Shown: positions 12,897 through 24,208 of the stretch, piece by piece
Layout: every line of letters starts with the position of its first letter
How positions within the stretch are numbered: the stretch's first letter is position 1
Assembly (NCBI GenBank): GCA_032719365.1
Contig: CM064870.1
Span: 43,308,194 to 43,372,193, forward strand
Direction of reading: 5' to 3'
DNA length: 64,000 bases
DNA from: Prinsepia uniflora
Lineage: Eukaryota; Streptophyta; Magnoliopsida; Rosales; Rosaceae
The notes under the pieces: generated by a model
What the model was told of the DNA's origin: nothing
What the model saw: only the letters and a program-made list of their open reading frames with translations
Database searches by the model: none
Program-made: the position numbers and the translations under genes

Positions 12897-13541
12897 TGAC
12901 ACGACCCATCCCAATCTCCCGGGGATTACCGTGGAATGTGTCATGCTCCCGTCTGACCAGAGGTGTCAGACAAGGGATAACCTATTGCCACTACACAAAC
13001 GGGCTTCTAGAGTACGCAAGGATCGATGGAGGAGGTGTACGATATCCCAGTCTCTGCTGCAGTCGCTTCCGGAATCAACCTGAAGGGCATTAAAAACAAA
13101 AGCTGTGAGTGGACGAAAATAAACAAGTATGTTTAAAACACTTATAAGACATTTATGCCCCTCAGTAAAAACATATGCATGCACCAAAAACCAATAACCA
13201 TATATTTATTTAGAACTAACCATTAGGGCCTTAGCCCGGGAACCCAAGCATAGTTTCAAATCCCAAAAGTCAATCCAAGAGTTATTTCATAAATCCAGTA
13301 AGATACATTTATTATTTTTCCATCTCCGGCATCCCCGATGCCTAGCGTCCCTGACGGTTAACATCCCCGACGTCATATCTCACGGTATTAAGCAACGCGT
13401 GCTTCCCGGGGTCTCACCGGGTCCATATCTCTGACATCCCCGATGTCTGACGTTCTTGACGTCTAATGATAGCAATCCTGCTCCTGGATCACTATACGGT
13501 CCGGCTGCTCCGTATAATGACCCCTCGCAGACAATGCACCG
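12897..13541 (-). repeat. Outer piece of C's left (3') LTR
   Basis: It matches 27793-28437 of C's right LTR, from TGACACGACCCATCCC to GACAATGCACCG, where element B begins. It carries CTGTGAGTGGAC at 13103-13114 and several mini-palindromes such as GGCATCCCCGATGCC. Confidence 0.85.
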
Positions 13542-16414
13542 TGTAACGACCCGTCCTGAATATCAGGATTTAATAATATTTAATTATGATTTACTAATCT
13601 GGGATTAGTTGAGTGATTTCGGACGAATTGTGCAAAATGACCATTTTGCCCCTGGGCGTGGGCAAAACGTTGACTTTTAATTCGGATGGTCAAATGGACT
13701 TTGACCGATGACCGTGACGTAGTTTGGGACGTCACGAGTTCATGGACAGGTGGCACGTTCGATTCCGATGTTCGTGGAGAAAGTTATGATGTACGGAAGT
13801 TCATGGGCATTTTCGTAATTTGGACGAAATAAGGGGAAATGTTGACTTTTTGATCGGGATGTCCGATGGCCGAGGGCCAAGGACGGTTACGTAGGTATCG
13901 TCGATACGAATCCAATGACAGGCGGCATGCTGAAATCGGAGATTCGACGACGAAGTTATGGTCACGGGAACAGACTCGATTAACCGAACGAACCAGGATT
14001 AAAATAATATTTTAATATGAACAGTACCCGGTGACAGGACACACTTGGATGAGTGACAAGTGTCACTCATCCCTTAAATTCTGACCTAAACACAGATCCA
14101 TGTTTTGGGGGAACATTATGATTATGTTTTATTAATTAATTAACTTAATTATTGTTTAATTCCTCCATTAATCTCTTCAGACTTATTCAACCGTGTACAA
14201 CCAAACTTCAATTTTCTTCTACCCTTAACCTCCTCCCTATCCACTGAATTTGTGAACGAAAATTGGTGAGAATTGAGACTGAATTGAATTGGGAAAACAC
14301 GAGGGATTAATTGAGAGCTGAGGGCTGGAATTTCGAAATTCAGAAAATTCGGGGGGAAATTCGAATTGGAGGAATTGGGATGTAACGATCAAAATGGAGT
14401 TTAGTTTGAGTCTTCTGGGATTGCCACGATCATTTACATCGAAAGAACGAAGAGAATTGAGGCCCGTTTGAGGAAGAACAGAACTACTGTAGCTGCAGAA
14501 ATTTCGAGCTTGAGTCGTGGGATTTGAGGCTTGGATTGATGCAATTGGACTGGGGATTGAGTTCATTATGACCTCACGATGCTAATGGATGCATCAATTG
14601 AAGGAATCGATTGACATGGGAGGATTTTGGATGATGAAAAGTGATCGGATTGTTCTTCGAGTGATCATCCTTGATCTTAAGGTTTGAGGTAAGATTGTTT
14701 GTAATTTAGTCCACAGATCCCTAATTGAAACTAGTTCGATGCTAATGGACATTTGAATTGTTGGAATCGGTGTCGAATTGCTAGGATTTGAACCGGGTCT
14801 GTTCGCGGGGTTTTCAACCCGTTTTACAGACAAACGGGTGAGAGGGATGACTGTGCGGGTACTGTAGCTGGCGCGTGGCTTCCACGTGCAGCCGCTTACG
14901 ATGGCGCGTGGGGGCGCGTGAGTGCGAATCCCGAGGTATGATCAACATGACTTTTATCCTATACAATGTAACGAACATTTTGGCGTTGGTTTCGTGTCGA
15001 TCGGATCCCGTCTCGATATTGTTCGGGACGTCCGAACGTTTTAAATCGAGTTTAAAAATACTTAAAAATTTGGGAAAATTACGGGACTTTAATAGGAGGT
15101 TAATGATGAGGTTAGTAATCCTCTAATGTGATTTGGACAGGATTGGGAGTCCCGGTGATAGTGGTGTGGCCCGGGAAGGCCTATGGCACGCCTATCGAGG
15201 TGCTCGGTTAAACGGTCTGTGAGTGGACATTGGTTTTATAAATTCGATGCATGCATAACTATTTCATGATTGTTATAACTGTGATTAAATGATTTATTTT
15301 GGATATCGGTGAATTTAAAATGATTTCACGTATTTCGAGGTGAATTACGTATTTGCACGTAAACCGAGGTTTTCTAGATTTGCACCGATTTCCATAAATG
15401 TGATTGGATATGATTTCATGAAACGGTTACGAACTTGAATAAAGTAAAATCGGGCCAGGGGCCCAGTTGAACTATGAAATCGGGCCAGGGGCCCAGTTAA
15501 CTTATGAATCGGGCTAGGGGCCCAGTTAACTTGTGGAACGGGCCAGGGGCCCAGTTAACTTGTGAAATCGGGCCAGGGGCCCAGTTGATTTCTACATGTG
15601 ATTGCGGGCCGGGGACCCTAAAATGGAATCGAATAAATGATTTTGGATTTAAATCAACTATTTGGACTTATAATGGTTTTGATGATATTGAAATTATGGT
15701 TATGGCACGTTTCACAGTATTTGGGCTTGAGACCCGTCTGATGAAACTTAAAGATTGGTTTGGATTTTATCTATGTATATATATATATATGCTTTGCATT
15801 TGGATATCAATAAAATGTATTTGGTACTGCACTGTATAGATCCTTCCATATTATATTGTCTCATCTGGATGAGGTACCCCGGAGAGGTCACGGACGTCTA
15901 GTACGTCCAGCGTCTATGACCCTAAGCATCGGGGATGCTGTACCCGAACGGGGTTCGGGGATTGAACTCGGAAATTGAGACCCGAGTGGCAAGCGTAGCC
16001 TTGTGATTGTGACCTTATTGACGTCAGGGACGTCAGACATAAGGGATGTCGGATTGGAGTGTATAGTGCAGTGGCTAAAATTATGTTTATGGTTCATATT
16101 ATATGATATATGATTTTAAATGATGGTGCATGCATATGATTTTACTGAGGGGCATAAATGTCTTATAAATGTTTTAAACAGACTTGTTTATTTTCGTCCA
16201 CTCACAGCTTTTGTTTTTAATGCCCTTCAGGTTGATTCCGGATGCGACTGCAGCAGAGACTTGAGCATTGCACACCTCCTCCATCGATCCTTACGCACTC
16301 TAGATGCCCGGTTTGGGCAGTGGCAATAGGTTATCCCTTGTCTGACACCTCTTGTCAGACGGGAGCATGGCACATTCCATGGTAATCCCAGGGGGATTGG
16401 GATGGGTCGTGTCA
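13542..16414 (+). repeat. 5' LTR of element B
   Basis: The 2,873-bp LTR starts TGTAACGACCCGTCCTGAAT and ends GGGATGGGTCGTGTCA. It holds CTGTGAGTGGAC at 15217-15228 and its complement GTCCACTCACAG at 16196-16207. Between them lies a five- to six-copy tandem array of GGGCCAGGGGCCCAGTT units (about 15448-15620). A stem-loop with arms GTCTGACA/TGTCAGAC lies at 16340-16360. Confidence 0.9.
15448..15620 (+). repeat. Mini-palindrome tandem array in B's 5' LTR
   Basis: Five units of about 29 bp share GGGCCAGGGGCCCAGTT, plus a diverged sixth unit GGGCCGGGGACCC. Each unit can fold as GGGCC/GGCCC. The same array lies at about 22018-22190 in the 3' LTR and at about 28630-28770 (minus strand) in element C. 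Confidence 0.9.
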
Positions 16415-16416
16415 AG

Positions 16417-16428
16417 TGGTATCAGAGC
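16417..16428 (+). other. Primer-binding site of element B (tRNA-iMet)
   Basis: TGGTATCAGAGC, complementary to the 3' end of plant initiator tRNA-Met, lies two bases after the LTR end, as in many plant gypsy and copia elements. Confidence 0.9.
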
Positions 16429-19400
16429 AGGTTTTGCTCTTTTGTGCGCGAAGGTCGAGGGTGTGATGTCTCTTTGGGCTGCTGTTCCGTTGTCAACCTG
16501 ATAGATAGTTTTGAGTTTGTATGGTGGATTGGGTGTGTTTGACCTGATACGCTGTGCTTTGATGCGATTCAACCCAAGTGGGGTTGTATACGATTAACTG
16601 GTAATGTGGACCGTCAGTTCGGTCATGTGATTATGGACGGTTGTGCTACTGGGCACAGCCAGGTTCAAGGAACCCCATTTGAACAATGTTAGGGAAATGC
16701 GAAACTCAGTTGAGTATTGGTCTAAGTTATGGACCCAGGTAGTGTGGGCTAGTGTACGGAGTGTTGGTGCATCGGAGTTAGCCGATGACCTTCGTGGTGG
16801 AACCCACGATGGAACCCACGTTGAGTTGACGATGGGATTGGATTTGACGTCTATGCGATGTCAAGACCGCGGTGTCGGTCAGGTTGTGGATTTTACTGCA
16901 GAAGGCAGTTGGGGTCAGTGGAACCCTAGGGTGTGATCTTGGAACCCTAATTTATAATCAATGGGCTGGAAAAGTGAACTTTAATTGAGAACTTGTGCTG
17001 CGACGAGCGGCTGAGGTCGTGGATGACCTTGTGGACGACTCTAGTGAGTCTTATGGGTTTCGATCTATGGATACGGTTATGAGATAAAATATGGAATCTC
17101 GTGTTGGATCGAATATTAGTGTGATGTGTGAATACGGATCTTGACAACGATGACTGTTGGTCGACAGTTGTGTCGAGATAACTGGCTATCGAGGGTAGTT
17201 AGTGTGGTTTTATTGCTTGGGGATCAGGGGATGTTCAGGGAACGTCCATTATCCTGATGTGCTGATGGCAAAAACTGGAGGTACCCATAGTCGTGGGGTA
17301 CGAGTGGTGTTACGGGATCGTCGTTCGGTATGAACGGAGATCCAGGGTAACAACTTTGCACATAGTGTGCTAGCATGGATGTTCGTGTTCTAGTGTGGAT
17401 GTTCGTGTGCTATGTATGGATGTTGGTATGGTGGTACCTTTATGCCAATACTAGTATGGATGCCTGTGTGCTGATGCTAGTGTTGATGATGGTGCGTTGG
17501 TGCTGGTACTAGTGCTGGTGCTAATGTCAGTGATTGTGTTGACGAGGAGCCATCAGTTGGGGTGTGACTCTGTCATGATGGACATGTGATTGGTATCTGC
17601 GACTCAGTGGTGGTTGAGTCTTGGACTGGATGGGTTCCAGTGGAGGTTGTGATGTGTTGGGATAAGTCCCAACAGATTTATGATGACAAGTGATGAATGG
17701 ATCAAAAGGTATGATTGAAATTTGGGGAATCTAGGGATGATGTTCCCTATGTCATGAGAGTTGGTGGATTTGGGGAGTTGTTGTCAACTCCGAGGTTGGT
17801 AAGATTGTGTACTGCTTATATCCCCTGAAAGTACAAGAAAATTATTGAAATTGGAAAAGTCGGGGAGACCATTCGTGGTATTGTTGCGGGATTTTGTGAT
17901 TGTGAATCACTTGGAACCTGAGGATTGAACTTGTAAAGGTTGAGTTGTGAAACGAAGGCAGTTGGGTATGCACAGTTGTGGATATTCTGTTCAAAATCGG
18001 GGTGTGTGCATACATGAGTATTGGCAGACGTGAGGTCCGAGTAATGAATTGATTTTGGACACGTGGTGGTCCAAGTGAGGTATGGATGTGGGCAATCCAG
18101 TGGTTGGACTTGACATTTCATTGGGAGCATGTCTGTTTCCAACATGGTTGGAACTCCCGATTCGGGGAGAGTGGTGATTGGGAGACGAGAGGAGTGCTCA
18201 TTTCCGCATTGGTGGTTGGTGTTCCGAAGTCATTGGTGTTGACTTCTTTTTTTTTTTCCTGTCGTGGCTGATGATGATTGTTGCTACCAGTACGTGGAGC
18301 GTGTATTGGTTGGTGGACCCATGTTTGGCTTAGGGGTTATTGGACACAAGCAGTTGTGTATGATTTTGGATTTGGTGGTGAAATGCGAGGTCATCTTTCC
18401 ACCAAGGGAAATTTGGCGAATGATTCAATGAGGGTGTAAGACCCTACGATCAGCTTTCAGATGGATTGTTACCTATGTGGGCATATGTGGATCCTAGGCG
18501 GATCTGATTGGTGATGTTGTCGACTTTGGACGATCTAGGATCGTGATATTACTTGTCGGGTGACATAGTGATGGATCTGGATCGTGATCGTGATGATCCA
18601 GATGGGTGGAGAGTTTATCACTCTTACCTTGGTATATGAGTCGTAAATGACGGGACTAAACTTCTTTTCGGAGTGGAGTCCATATGGCTTGTTACTCGGT
18701 TGAGTAGGTTGCCGATGTGGTCGGATTTTGTCAACCTTTGACGTGTGAATATTGGGATTGGCTTCCCTATGAAGTCAATCGAGTGTTTTGGACAGGCAAC
18801 CGATAGGTTCGGTTTTGTTACGTCTTGGTGGACGTAAACGAGATTTTGGGTTTTGGAATCGAATTTCTGGGTGACGATTCAGGATTCGATTGCCAAGCTC
18901 GAAAATGGATTACTGGATTTGGGTGCGGAATGATCATTCCAATGCTAGCTTACGGAATAATGATTTCGGATTCGGATTTGGACATGGAATAAAAATATGA
19001 TGTTGGGGTTTGGATTCGGAATTTCTTACGAAATTGCGAATTCGGATTCGGAACTAGAACTGGATGATGGGTGGAGTTCGCTTTGTCTCATGTTGGTTTG
19101 GGCAAAGGTACTTCATTATTGGAACGTGTTTGGCTATGACCTGGGTGGTTATAGGCAGATTGATGGATTGAGGTGCGTACAGGGTACGTTGTACGAGGAT
19201 TGATACTGGTTAGGCTGAGTGGTGCCTAATGGCGGTACATGGTATGTACCAGTGGTGTGTAACTAAACGTGTTGGTAATCGGCTTGGTTCCGATATCATT
19301 TGTTTGGTTGTGATTGTGGATTGACATTGGATACTGTGCGCTGTGCAGAGTGATTTTTTCGGGTTCAGTGATTGTATGAGCAGGTGCTCTTAGCCATGGT

Positions 19401-20123
19401 TGGCTAGTTGAACCCTAGTATCGAGATGTGTGATCACTGCTGGGCTGGTATTCATTGTGTTCCAGTTACACCACTTGATTGAATAAATTGACGGTATACG
19501 TACACTCAGGATGAGTGAATTGGTGGTCAGAGTAACTACGAGTAGCCTTGTGTGATGTTTTCACATCGTGATGTTTCCAGCGTCTTGGTTCGCTGACGGA
19601 GTCGGCAATTATGGACATTGTGATTAAGATATGTCGCAGGATTGGGCTTGCCCTGCGAATTGAGATCATGTGGTTGATCTTACGCTACATCGAGAGTGAT
19701 GTAGTACGTGGTGTTGTCACTGACTGGCAGATGGTTGGGGCTTTACTAGGGTGGTAAAGCTTAGTGGTGACAGTTTGACTGATGATGTCAGCATGGACTG
19801 ACGAGTGGGATTTGGTGACTCCCAGGGGGAGTAGACGTCATGTGTATTGGCAATGGAAAGGAACCCTCTAGCTGAAGGAGTCAGCTTAATGGTTAAGCGA
19901 TTTTATCGCGGATCAGGTGATTATGTCCACTTGAGGTGGTCGAGTGTTTTTGTTGTGACGTGTGACTGTGATGAGATGTCTGGGTACAGACGAGGCTGGT
20001 GTTGTCCCAGTAAGTGGGTGTACAGGTGTACACATGGTATGGGGTCGAAATGTTTTCCACAAGGTGGTTGTGGAATAAGGTTATTGGTAATTTCGAGGAC
20101 GAAATTCTTTAAAGAGGGAAGGT
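16429..20123 (+). other. Internal region of element B, no gag-pol recognised
   Basis: Only short open frames (up to about 100 codons) occur, with no zinc knuckle, protease, reverse transcriptase or integrase motif. A G/T-rich stretch at about 17355-17540 has short imperfect repeats of a TGGATGTTCGTGTGCTAG phrase. The last 35 bp (ATTTCGAGGACGAAATTC then AAAGAGGGAAGG) resemble the pol terminus and polypurine tract of Tekay/Del-type chromoviruses. It is probably a long non-coding derivative rather than a simple degraded copy, because the LTRs are young. Confidence 0.7.
20112..20123 (+). other. Polypurine tract of element B
   Basis: The purine-rich AAAGAGGGAAGG ends directly at the 3' LTR start at 20124, the place where plus-strand DNA synthesis begins in LTR elements. 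Confidence 0.8.
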
Positions 20124-22742
20124 TGTAACGACCCGTCCCGAATATCGGGATTTAATAATATTTAATTATGATTTACTAATCTGGGATTGGTTGAGTGATT
20201 TCGGACGAATTGTGCAAAATGACCGTTTTGCCCCTGGGCGTGGGCAAAACGTTGACTTTTAATTCGGATGGTCAAATGGACTTTGACCGATGACCGTGAC
20301 GTAGTTTGGGACGTCACGAGTTTATTGACAGGTGGCACGTTCGATTCCGTTGTTCGTGGAGAAAGTTATGATGTACGGAAGTTCATGGGCATTTTCGTAA
20401 TTTGGACGAAATAAGGGGAAATGTTAACTTTTGACCGGGATGTACGATGGCCGAGGGCCAAGGACCGTTACGTAGGTATCGTCGATACGAATCCAATGAC
20501 AGGCGGCATGCTGAAATCGGAGATTCGACGACGAAGTTATGGTCACGGGAACGGACTCGATTAACCGAACGAACCGGGATTAAAATAATATTTTAATATG
20601 AACAGTACCCGGTGACAGGACACACTTGGATGAGTGAGAAGTGTCACTCATCCCTTAAATTCTGACCTAAACACAGATCCATGTTTTGGGGGAACATTAT
20701 GATTATGTTTTATTAATTAATTAACTTAATTATTGTTTAATTCCTCCATTAATCTCTTCAGACTTCTTCAACCGTGTACAACCAAACTTCAATTTTCTTC
20801 TACCCTTAACCTCCTCCCTATCCACTGAATTTGTGAACGAAAATTGGTGAGAATTGAGACTAAATTGAATTGGGAAAACACGAGGGATTAATTGAGAGCT
20901 GAGGGCTGGAATTTCGAAATTCAGAAAATTCGGGGGGAAATTCGAATTGGAAGAATTGGGCCGTGACGATCAAAATGGAGTTTAGTTTGAGTCTTCTGGG
21001 ATTGCCACGATCATTTACATCGAAAGAACGAAGAGAATTGAGGCCCGTTTGAGGAAGAACAGAACTACTGTAGCTGCAGAAATTTCGAGCTTGAGTCGTG
21101 GGATTTGAGGCTTGGATTGATGCAATTGGACTGGGGATTGAGTTCATTATGACCTCACGATGCTAATGGATGCATCAATTGAAGGAATCGATTGACATGG
21201 GAGGATTTTGGATGATGAAAAGTGATCGGATTGTTCTTCGAGTGATCATCCTTGATCTTAAGGTTTGAGGTAAGATTGTTTGTAATTTAGTACACAGATC
21301 CCTAATTGAAACTAGTTCGATGCTAATGGACATTTGAATTGTTGGAATCGGTGTCGAATTGCTAGGATTTGAACCGGGTCTGTTCTCGGGGTTTTCAACC
21401 CGTTTTACAGACAAACGGGTGAGAGGGATGACTGTGCGGGTACTGTAGCTGGCGCGTGGCTTCCACGCGCAGCCGCTTGCGGTGGCGCGTGAGTGCGAAT
21501 CCCGAGGTATGATCAACATGACTTTTATCCTATACAATGTAACGAACATTTTGGCGTTGGTTTCGTGTCGATCGGATCCCGTCTCGATATTGTTCGGGAC
21601 GTCTGAAGGTTTTAAATCGAGTTTAAAAATACTTAAAAAACCGAGAAAATTACGGGACTTGAATAGGAGGTTAATGATGAGGTTAGTAATCCTCTATGTG
21701 ATTTGGACAGGATTGGGAGTCCCGGTGATAGTGGTGTGGCCCGGGAAGGCCTATGGCACGCGTATCGAGGCGCTCGGTTAAACGGTCTGTGAGTGGACAT
21801 TGGTTTTATAAATTCGATGCATGCATAACTGTTTCATGATTTTTATAACTGTGATTAAATGATTTATTTTGGATATCGGTGAATTTAAAATGATTTCACG
21901 TATTTCGAGGTGAATTACGTATTTGCACATAAACCGAGGTTTTCTGGATTTGCACCGATTTCCATAAATGTGATTGGATATGATTTCATGAAACGGTTAC
22001 GAACTTGAATAAAGTAAAATCGGGCCAGGGGCCCAGTTGAGCTATGAAATCGGGCCAGGGGCCCAGTTAACTTATGAATCGGGCTAGGGGCCCAGTTAAC
22101 TTGTGGAGCGGGCCAGGGGCCCAGTTAACTTGTGAAATCGGGCCAGGGGCCCAGTTGATTTCTACATGTGATTGCGGGTCGGGGACCCTAAAATGGAATC
22201 GAATAAATGATTTTGGATTTAAATAAACTATTTGGAATTATAATGGTTTTGATGATATTGAAATTATGGTTATGGCACGTTTCACAGTATTTGGGCTTGA
22301 GACCCGTATGATGAAACTTAAAGATTGGTTTGGATTTTATCTATGTATATATATATGCTTTGCATTTGGATATCAATAAAATTTATTTGGTACTGCACTG
22401 TATAGATCCTTCCATATTATATTGTCTCCTCTGGATGAGGTACCCCGGAGAGGTCACGGACGTCTAGTACGTCCAGCGTCTATGACCCTAAGCATCGGGG
22501 ATGCTGTACCCGAACGGGGTTTGGGGATTGAACTCGGAAATTGAGACCCGAGTGGCACGCGTAGCCTTGTGATTGTGACCTTATTGACGTCAGGGACGTC
22601 AGACATCAGGGATGTCGGATTGAAGTGTATAGTGCAGTGGCTAAAATTATGTTTATGTTTATACCTTGTCTAACACCTCTTGTCAGACGGGAGCATGGCA
22701 CATTCCATGGTAATCCCAGGGGGATTGGGATGGGTCGTGTCA
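20124..22742 (+). repeat. 3' LTR of element B
   Basis: It matches the 5' LTR closely but lacks about 250 bp near its 3' end (joined near 22660). The deletion removed the downstream GTCCACTCACAG arm but kept the terminal stem-loop (22668-22688). The upstream arm CTGTGAGTGGAC is at 21787-21798. Confidence 0.9.
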
Positions 22743-22744
22743 AG

Positions 22745-22756
22745 TGGTATCAGAGC
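22745..22756 (+). other. Second primer-binding site after B's 3' LTR
   Basis: TGGTATCAGAGC followed by internal sequence identical to that after the 5' LTR (about 50 bp in total). A normal 3' LTR would be followed by a target duplication, so this marks a truncated second element unit. Confidence 0.9.
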
Positions 22757-22792
22757 AGGTTTTGCTCTTTTGTGCGCGAAGGTCGAGGGTGT

Positions 22793-24191
22793 CATGTTGA
22801 CCTCACCTCGAGATTCATGCCCACGCGCCGTCACACGCCGCCGTGAGTGGCTGCGCGTGAATGCCACGCGCCTGCTACAGTGACGGCTACAGTCATCGTC
22901 CTCGCCCGTTTCTCTGGTAACGGGTCTGATACCCGCGATTCCAACCCGATTAGATAACCATTAATTCGACCTCAATTCCTTCCGTTTTTTATTCCATCAC
23001 ATTCCTCAACTATCTAATCAAAGTTCCATGTCCCTGATTCACTAAAACAGTCCCAAAATCAGGCCCACGATCCGTGATCACCCAAACGGGTCGATCACCC
23101 AAACTCTGAGTTTTCCAAACCATTATTAAATTAACTTCACAGGAAGTATACTAGGATCCAAACGAACCCAAAAGCACAACCAATTGAACAAAAGCTCTCC
23201 TGGAAGTCGTCGTCCTCAACACTGCGTTTCCCTGAAAACAGTGGCCACCGTCCCAGCTCAGCCGTGGCTGGTTCCCTTCGAAAATGATATGGCTGAGCTC
23301 CAGACACTCCCAGAAAGCTAAACTCGTCCTTGGTTTGGTCCAACAATGCTCAGAAATCAAATTTTGGATTTTCCCTCCAAGAAACCCGAAATGGTTTCTC
23401 ACGGTTTTCTCTCCAATTCGACAACCATACAAGCTCAGAGTGATCCTCACAAGTCACTCACATTACCTTTAATCCAATTCAGTGATTAAAAGTGCCCCAC
23501 AGCACCACACAGTCCTCTATGTAAAGCCTCCTGCACTGCCCCGAAACCATTAGAAAATCAATGCCCATGTGTGTGCAATCAGTGGCCAGCTCCTCCCATG
23601 TGCAACAACACCTCAAGGCTGCCCCATAACCAGTCCATTAATGATAAACAATCCATGGAACAGATCGCACAAACATCCCATTTTCACGGCTGTTTGATCC
23701 ACAGTGCACGGTGAAATTACTATTCTGCCCTTGTGCAGAAAATTACCAAAATGCCCCTCACGCATTAAGACCCGTAACTAGGTCATTCGGACTCCGATCG
23801 ACGCGTGTCGCCTGTCTACGGACTCAGGGCATCGAAACCTTCCTAACGGTCCTTGGCCCTCGGCCATTGGACCACCCGATCAAAAAGTCAACATTTCCCC
23901 TAATTTCGTCCAAATTACGAAAATGTCCATGGGCTCCCGAACATCATAACTTTCACTACGAACGTCGGAATCGAATGTGCCACCTGTCTATGAACTCGTG
24001 ACGTCCCAAACTAAATCACAGTCATTGGTCAAAGTCCATTTGACCGTTCGAATTAAAAGTCAATGTTTTGCCCACGCCCAGGGACAAAACAGTCATTTTG
24101 CACAACTCATCCGAAATTACTCAACTAATCCCAGATTAGTAAATCATAATTAAATATTATTAAATCCCGATATTCGGGACGGGTCGTTACA
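22793..24191 (-). repeat. Inner piece of C's left (3') LTR
   Basis: It corresponds to the LTR head half, reading leftward from TGTAACGACCCGTCCCG at 24191. The join with B shares only a GT. Compared with C's right LTR, 28438-29265 is missing between the two left-LTR pieces. Confidence 0.85.
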
Positions 24192-24208
24192 ACCTTCCCT
24201 CCTTAAAG
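24192..24208 (-). other. Polypurine tract of element C
   Basis: Read on the minus strand, CTTTAAGGAGGGAAGGT directly precedes the 3' LTR, with the ATTTCGAGGACGAAATTC block just upstream as in B. Confidence 0.8.

Larger units (their letters stand above)
13542..22792 (+). mobile_element. Element B: plus-strand gypsy-type LTR element with a second primer site after its 3' LTR
   Basis: Structure: 5' LTR 13542-16414, primer site 16417-16428, internal 16429-20123 ending in the purine tract AAAGAGGGAAGG, 3' LTR 20124-22742. The 3' LTR is followed by another AG-TGGTATCAGAGC and about 36 bp more of internal sequence before an abrupt join to minus-strand C LTR at about 22792. The extra primer site means the original array was LTR-internal-LTR-internal. 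The two LTRs are nearly identical by eye, so B is young. No coding domains were recognised in the 3.7-kb interior. Confidence 0.85.

Noticed and set aside
14237..14833. Serine-rich minus-strand frames, repeated at 20860-21549
   Set aside because: They are antisense to the two B LTRs and repeat only because the LTRs do. No family resemblance.
15448..15620. Regularly spaced repeats as a possible CRISPR array
   Set aside because: The genome is a plant, the units are degenerate, the spacers are not unique and the array is shared by LTR copies.
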